Assembly (NCBI GenBank): GCA_003650185.1
Contig: QMOF01000127.1
Location: 1-6,657 of the forward strand
Reading direction: 5' to 3'
Source of the DNA: Chloroflexota bacterium
GTDB taxonomy: Bacteria > Chloroflexota > Dehalococcoidia > UBA2247 > RBG-13-53-26
DNA length: 6,657 bases
The position numbers were made by a program, and so were the translations under genes. This document shows, piece after piece, positions 3,866 through 6,657 of the stretch; the first letter of the stretch is position 1; each line of letters opens with the position of its first letter. The notes under the pieces were generated by a model, which searched no databases, was not told where the DNA came from, and was given only the letters and a program-made list of their open reading frames with translations.

Positions 3866-6001
3866 ATGCTACCAGAACGGATATGCCGACTCGATGAGCT
3901 TGCCAGCAATCTCTGGTGGAGCTGGCACCCGCAGGCGCGCGAGCTGTTCCGTCGCCTCGACTACCCCATGTGGAGGATAACCGGCCATAATCCGGTGAAG
4001 CAACTCCGTGAGATCGAGCCGGCCAAGCTGGAAGCGGCCGCGGCTGATCCACGCTTCACCAGCATGTACGACTCGGTCATGGCGCATTTCGACACGGATA
4101 TGGCTGCCAGCAACTCCTGGTTTACCACCAGATACGGCGAGGCACTGCCCGGCCCGGTTGCCTACTTCTCGGCAGAGTACGCCATTCACAACTCCCTGCC
4201 GATCTACGCAGGAGGGCTGGGCGTTCTGGCTGGTGATCTGTGTAAGGAGGCGTGTGATCTGGGTCTGCCGTTTGTCGCGGTCGGGTTCATGTATCCACAA
4301 GGCTATTTCCATCAGCACATCTCGGCGGACGGACGCCAGGTGGAGCTCTATCGGCAACTGGACTTTGATGAGGCGCCGGTGAATCCAATCCTGGCTCCGG
4401 ACGGGAGCAGGTCGCTGGTACAGGTGCAACTGGATGACAAGACCTTGCATATCGGGGTGTGGCAGGTGCGTCTTGGCTCTGTCAACCTTTACCTTCTGGA
4501 CACCAATGTCGAGGAGAATCCCCCGGCGTGCCGGGAGCTGACTGCCCGTCTTTACATCGCGGAACGGGAACAGCGCATCCAGCAGGAAATGCTGCTGGGC
4601 ATCGGAGGGGTTAGAGTGCTGAGGGTGATGGGCATCAGTCCCTCAGTGTGGCATGCCAACGAAGGACACACTGCTTTCATGATGCTGGAGCGCATACGCG
4701 AGGAAGTGCAGGACAACAAGGTCACTTTCACCGAGGCTGTGGAGCGGGTCAGAGCCAACACCATTTTCACCACACACACGCCGGTCCCGGCTGGGCATGA
4801 CGTCTTTCGAGGCGAACTGGTGGAGAGGTATTTTGGCGACTACTGGCCCTCGCTGGGGCTCGACCGCCAGACGTTCCTGGGTCTGGGCCGAGACGATGGG
4901 GCTGGTGGTCAGGGCTTCAACATGTCGGCGCTGGCCCTGAGATTGTCGGGGCGTCACAACGCGGTCAGCAAGCTGCACAGTGAGGTGTCGCGGAGGATGT
5001 GGCAGGGACTGTGGCCCGGGACCAGAGCAGAAGAGGGGTTGCGGAGCACCTACGTCACCAACGGTGTCCACATGCCGACCTGGGTTGCTCCAGAGATGCT
5101 GAGGCTTTACCAGAAGTACGTCGGCGATGACTCAAGAGATCTCATGGAAGCACAAGACGACCCTGAGCTCTGGCAGCGTATCCTTCAGATCCCTGACGAG
5201 GAATTCTGGCAGGTCCATCAGCTATTGAAGCGGAAGCTGATGGGCATCATGCATGAGCGGGCCCAGCAGCGGTGGGCTGATGGTGACATCTCTGCCGAGC
5301 AGGTCGTGGCCATGGGCACCTTGCTTCACCCCGAAGTGCTGACTATCGCCTTCGTCCGCCGTTTCACTGAGTACAAACGGCCAGCGCTGATCTTCCATGA
5401 TGTGGAGCGTCTCAAGCGGCTGGTCAGACATCCTTTGCAGCCGGTGCAGATCATATTTGCCGGGAAGTCGCATCCGGCGGACACAGCTTCCAAGGACCTG
5501 CTCCAGCGGGTGTACACTATGGCCAAGGACCGCGGCTTCCGCGGCCGGATAGCCTTCGTTGAAGACTACGACATGCATATGGCCCACTACCTTGTCCAGG
5601 GGGTGGACGTCTGGCTCAACGTGCCGCGGCGGCTCCAAGAGGCCTGTGGCACCAGCGGAATGAAGGCTTCCATGAACGGTGTCCTTCACCTCAGCGTTCC
5701 CGATGGCTGGTGGCATGAGGGGTACAATGGCGCCAATGGTTGGGTGGTTGGGTCTGATAGTGCGGCTGACGTAGCAGAGGAGGACCGCGCTGATGCGGAA
5801 GCGCTCTACTCCCTGCTTGAGAACGAGATCGTGCCGCTGTACTATGCCATGGACCGCAGTGGCGTGCCCCATGGCTGGGTCAGTATGGTGAAAGAGGCCA
5901 TTCGCTCGGTCATGCCTGTCTTCTGTGCCAGGCGGATGGTAAAAGAGTACACCGAGCGGATGTACATACCCGCTGCGCGGTCGCCTGTCCCCACCCCGTG
6001 A
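3866..6001 (+). CDS. glgP: Alpha-glucan (glycogen/maltodextrin) phosphorylase, DUF3417/GT35 type
   Basis: The enzyme cleaves terminal alpha-1,4-linked glucose from glucans with phosphate, giving glucose-1-phosphate in the cytoplasm. The 711-residue product starts with a DUF3417 region (LDELASNLWWSWHPQARELF and GHNPVKQL, about 8-95). The phosphorylase fold follows: PVAYFSAE (97-104), SLPIYAGGLGVLAGD, WHANEGH (262-268), THTPVPAGH (303-311), FTEYKRP (500-506), FAGKSHPAD (531-539), EDYDMHMAHYL (566 on) and the PLP-binding loop EACGTSGMKASMNG, with Lys600 the expected Schiff-base lysine. A GWWHEGYNGANGW segment completes the active site. The usual Pro after the double Arg before the loop is Leu590. 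Members with this N-terminus are often 800 or more residues; this one ends soon after MVKEYTERMY, like shorter family members, so I regard it as intact. I chose ATG 3866 because GGAGGAG (3851-3857) lies eight bases upstream; the frame is open to an ATG at 3812 that lacks such a site. A tandem paralogue follows. Confidence 0.93.
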   Translation: MLPERICRLDELASNLWWSWHPQARELFRRLDYPMWRITGHNPVKQLREIEPAKLEAAAADPRFTSMYDSVMAHFDTDMAASNSWFTTRYGEALPGPVAYFSAEYAIHNSLPIYAGGLGVLAGDLCKEACDLGLPFVAVGFMYPQGYFHQHISADGRQVELYRQLDFDEAPVNPILAPDGSRSLVQVQLDDKTLHIGVWQVRLGSVNLYLLDTNVEENPPACRELTARLYIAEREQRIQQEMLLGIGGVRVLRVMGISPSVWHANEGHTAFMMLERIREEVQDNKVTFTEAVERVRANTIFTTHTPVPAGHDVFRGELVERYFGDYWPSLGLDRQTFLGLGRDDGAGGQGFNMSALALRLSGRHNAVSKLHSEVSRRMWQGLWPGTRAEEGLRSTYVTNGVHMPTWVAPEMLRLYQKYVGDDSRDLMEAQDDPELWQRILQIPDEEFWQVHQLLKRKLMGIMHERAQQRWADGDISAEQVVAMGTLLHPEVLTIAFVRRFTEYKRPALIFHDVERLKRLVRHPLQPVQIIFAGKSHPADTASKDLLQRVYTMAKDRGFRGRIAFVEDYDMHMAHYLVQGVDVWLNVPRRLQEACGTSGMKASMNGVLHLSVPDGWWHEGYNGANGWVVGSDSAADVAEEDRADAEALYSLLENEIVPLYYAMDRSGVPHGWVSMVKEAIRSVMPVFCARRMVKEYTERMYIPAARSPVPTP

Positions 6002-6270
6002 GCACCGGGGAAACACGGCGGCGACGCGGTTGAGCGCGGCTAAAGATCCCTACCAGGCAGAGCGGTTGCCTTAGCCGTGGGCCGGAGCCGTTGGCACAGC
6101 CCGGTCACGTGAGTACCAGGACCCAGCCGATGCTTCTGGCATCTTTGGGTGCTGCCACTCAGCCAAAGCTGGTGCTCGCCTTGTTGTTGCAATGATGCCC
6201 CCCTTCTATGATCGTTCGCACACGTATAGTCTGGTCATACGTGCAGGCGGGCAATTGAAGAAGGCGGCAG
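6002..6270. other. Intergenic region between tandem phosphorylase genes
   Basis: No gene is recognised. Three dyads stand out: CGGCTAA (6037-6043) with TTAGCCG (6071-6077), enclosing an inner GGCA/TGCC stem (6056-6059/6067-6070); the palindrome TCACGTGA (6105-6112); and CACGTAT (6221-6227) with ATACGTG (6237-6243). None is followed by a T-run, so no intrinsic terminator separates the two genes and read-through is possible. Confidence 0.5.
6221..6243. promoter_or_regulatory. Inverted repeat upstream of the second phosphorylase
   Basis: CACGTAT and ATACGTG form a perfect 7-bp inverted repeat around nine bases. It lies 27 bp before the upstream candidate start at 6271. The length and spacing fit a dimeric regulator's operator or a leader hairpin. 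Confidence 0.35.
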
Positions 6271-6657
6271 ATGTACGGTCGCGCAGAGCAGAGAGTCGGC
6301 TATCAGCCGCTGGACAAGGTGCCAGGCCAACCGCCATTGAGGCCGGTTATGCCTCGACGCCTAGCCAGGCTGGAAGAGCTGGCCAACAACCTGTGGTGGT
6401 CATGGCATCCTCAGGCGCGCGACCTGTTTCGGGCCCTGGACCACCACCTGTGGAGAGAAAGTGGCCACAATCCGGTGAAGCAACTGAGAGAGATCAGCCA
6501 GGAAAAGCTAGAAGCGGCCGCCGGTGACCCGGCCTTCGTTGCACTGTATGAGTCCGTCTTGTCAGCCTTTGACCGGGATATGTCCTCCCGCCATACCTGG
6601 CGTGCTACCGGATCCCCTGGTGGCCTGCCCGGGCCTGTGGCCTATTTCTCTGCTGAA
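6271..6657 (+). CDS. glgP: Second alpha-glucan phosphorylase, 5' part only
   Basis: The visible 129 residues run off the right edge. From about residue 30 they match the preceding gene without gaps: LARLEELANNLWWSWHPQAR, DLFRALDHHLWRESGHNPVKQL, then GLPGPVAYFSAE at the edge, with about 63 of 99 residues identical. This is the DUF3417 region followed by the opening of the phosphorylase domain, so the same glucan-to-glucose-1-phosphate reaction is expected, though catalytic residues are outside the window. The start is uncertain. ATG 6271 has GAAGAAGG six bases upstream. The in-frame ATG 6349, with GAGG six bases upstream, aligns almost exactly with the start of the first copy. If 6271 is used, the protein has a 26-residue extension (MYGRAEQRVGYQPLDKV...) absent from its neighbour. 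Same strand, about 270 bp downstream: a tandem duplication. Confidence 0.88.
   Translation, partial: MYGRAEQRVGYQPLDKVPGQPPLRPVMPRRLARLEELANNLWWSWHPQARDLFRALDHHLWRESGHNPVKQLREISQEKLEAAAGDPAFVALYESVLSAFDRDMSSRHTWRATGSPGGLPGPVAYFSAE

Noticed and set aside
5222..6016. Minus-strand open frame of 264 codons under the phosphorylase gene
   Set aside because: It is antisense to conserved catalytic motifs of the phosphorylase, a shadow of GC-rich codon use.
6037..6085. Possible tRNA-like fold after the first phosphorylase
   Set aside because: The stems do not form a cloverleaf and there is no T-loop or acceptor consensus.
6192..6527. Plus-strand open frame of 111 codons
   Set aside because: It overlaps the second phosphorylase in a different frame; the phosphorylase frame has clear homology and this one has none.

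Overview
The window is GC-rich bacterial chromosome with short genes on both strands and no recognisable phage, transposase, CRISPR, rRNA or tRNA. Three traits suggest a Chloroflexota-like (possibly Dehalococcoidia-like) anaerobe: a COG1313-type radical SAM protein, a small winged-helix regulator beginning MGTWTFLTNHALVL, and tandem DUF3417-type glucan phosphorylases. This assignment is inference from protein style, not from a marker gene.

Layout. Positions 1-471 (minus) hold the 5' part of a PflX-like radical SAM protein that runs off the left edge. A ~350 bp divergent intergenic region rich in short dyads (472-820) leads to a plus-strand mscL (821-1183). mscL lacks the usual cytoplasmic tail and collides head-on with a shortened minus-strand DUF4382-type lipoprotein gene (1107-1373). 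Next come an unassigned stretch (1374-1611), a plus-strand VOC/glyoxalase-fold gene whose 3' half is missing (1612-2028), and a minus-strand pair: a small protein with a KNDFANWVRDVIGD motif (2846-3286) followed by an MscS-family channel (2025-2837, TTG start). A perfect 34-bp palindrome (3057-3090) lies inside the frame of the small protein. Positions 1100-3300 therefore look like a worn region with several genes missing one end.

The right half is orderly. An AT-rich promoter (TATAAT at 3377) precedes a winged-helix regulator (3452-3766). About 100 bp further on comes an intact alpha-glucan phosphorylase (3866-6001), and then, after a ~270 bp gap, the start of a second phosphorylase of the same subfamily (from 6271 or 6349, cut by the right edge). 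The two proteins share about 64% identity over the 99 comparable residues, so this is a tandem duplication. The phosphorylases would release glucose-1-phosphate from storage glucan. Dyad-symmetric sites between the regulator and the first phosphorylase, and another just before the second, make local control by the regulator plausible but unproven.

I found no convincing new defence or mobile system. The points most worth following are the regulator/tandem-phosphorylase module with its dyads, the palindromic repeat inside a coding frame, and the run of end-truncated genes.
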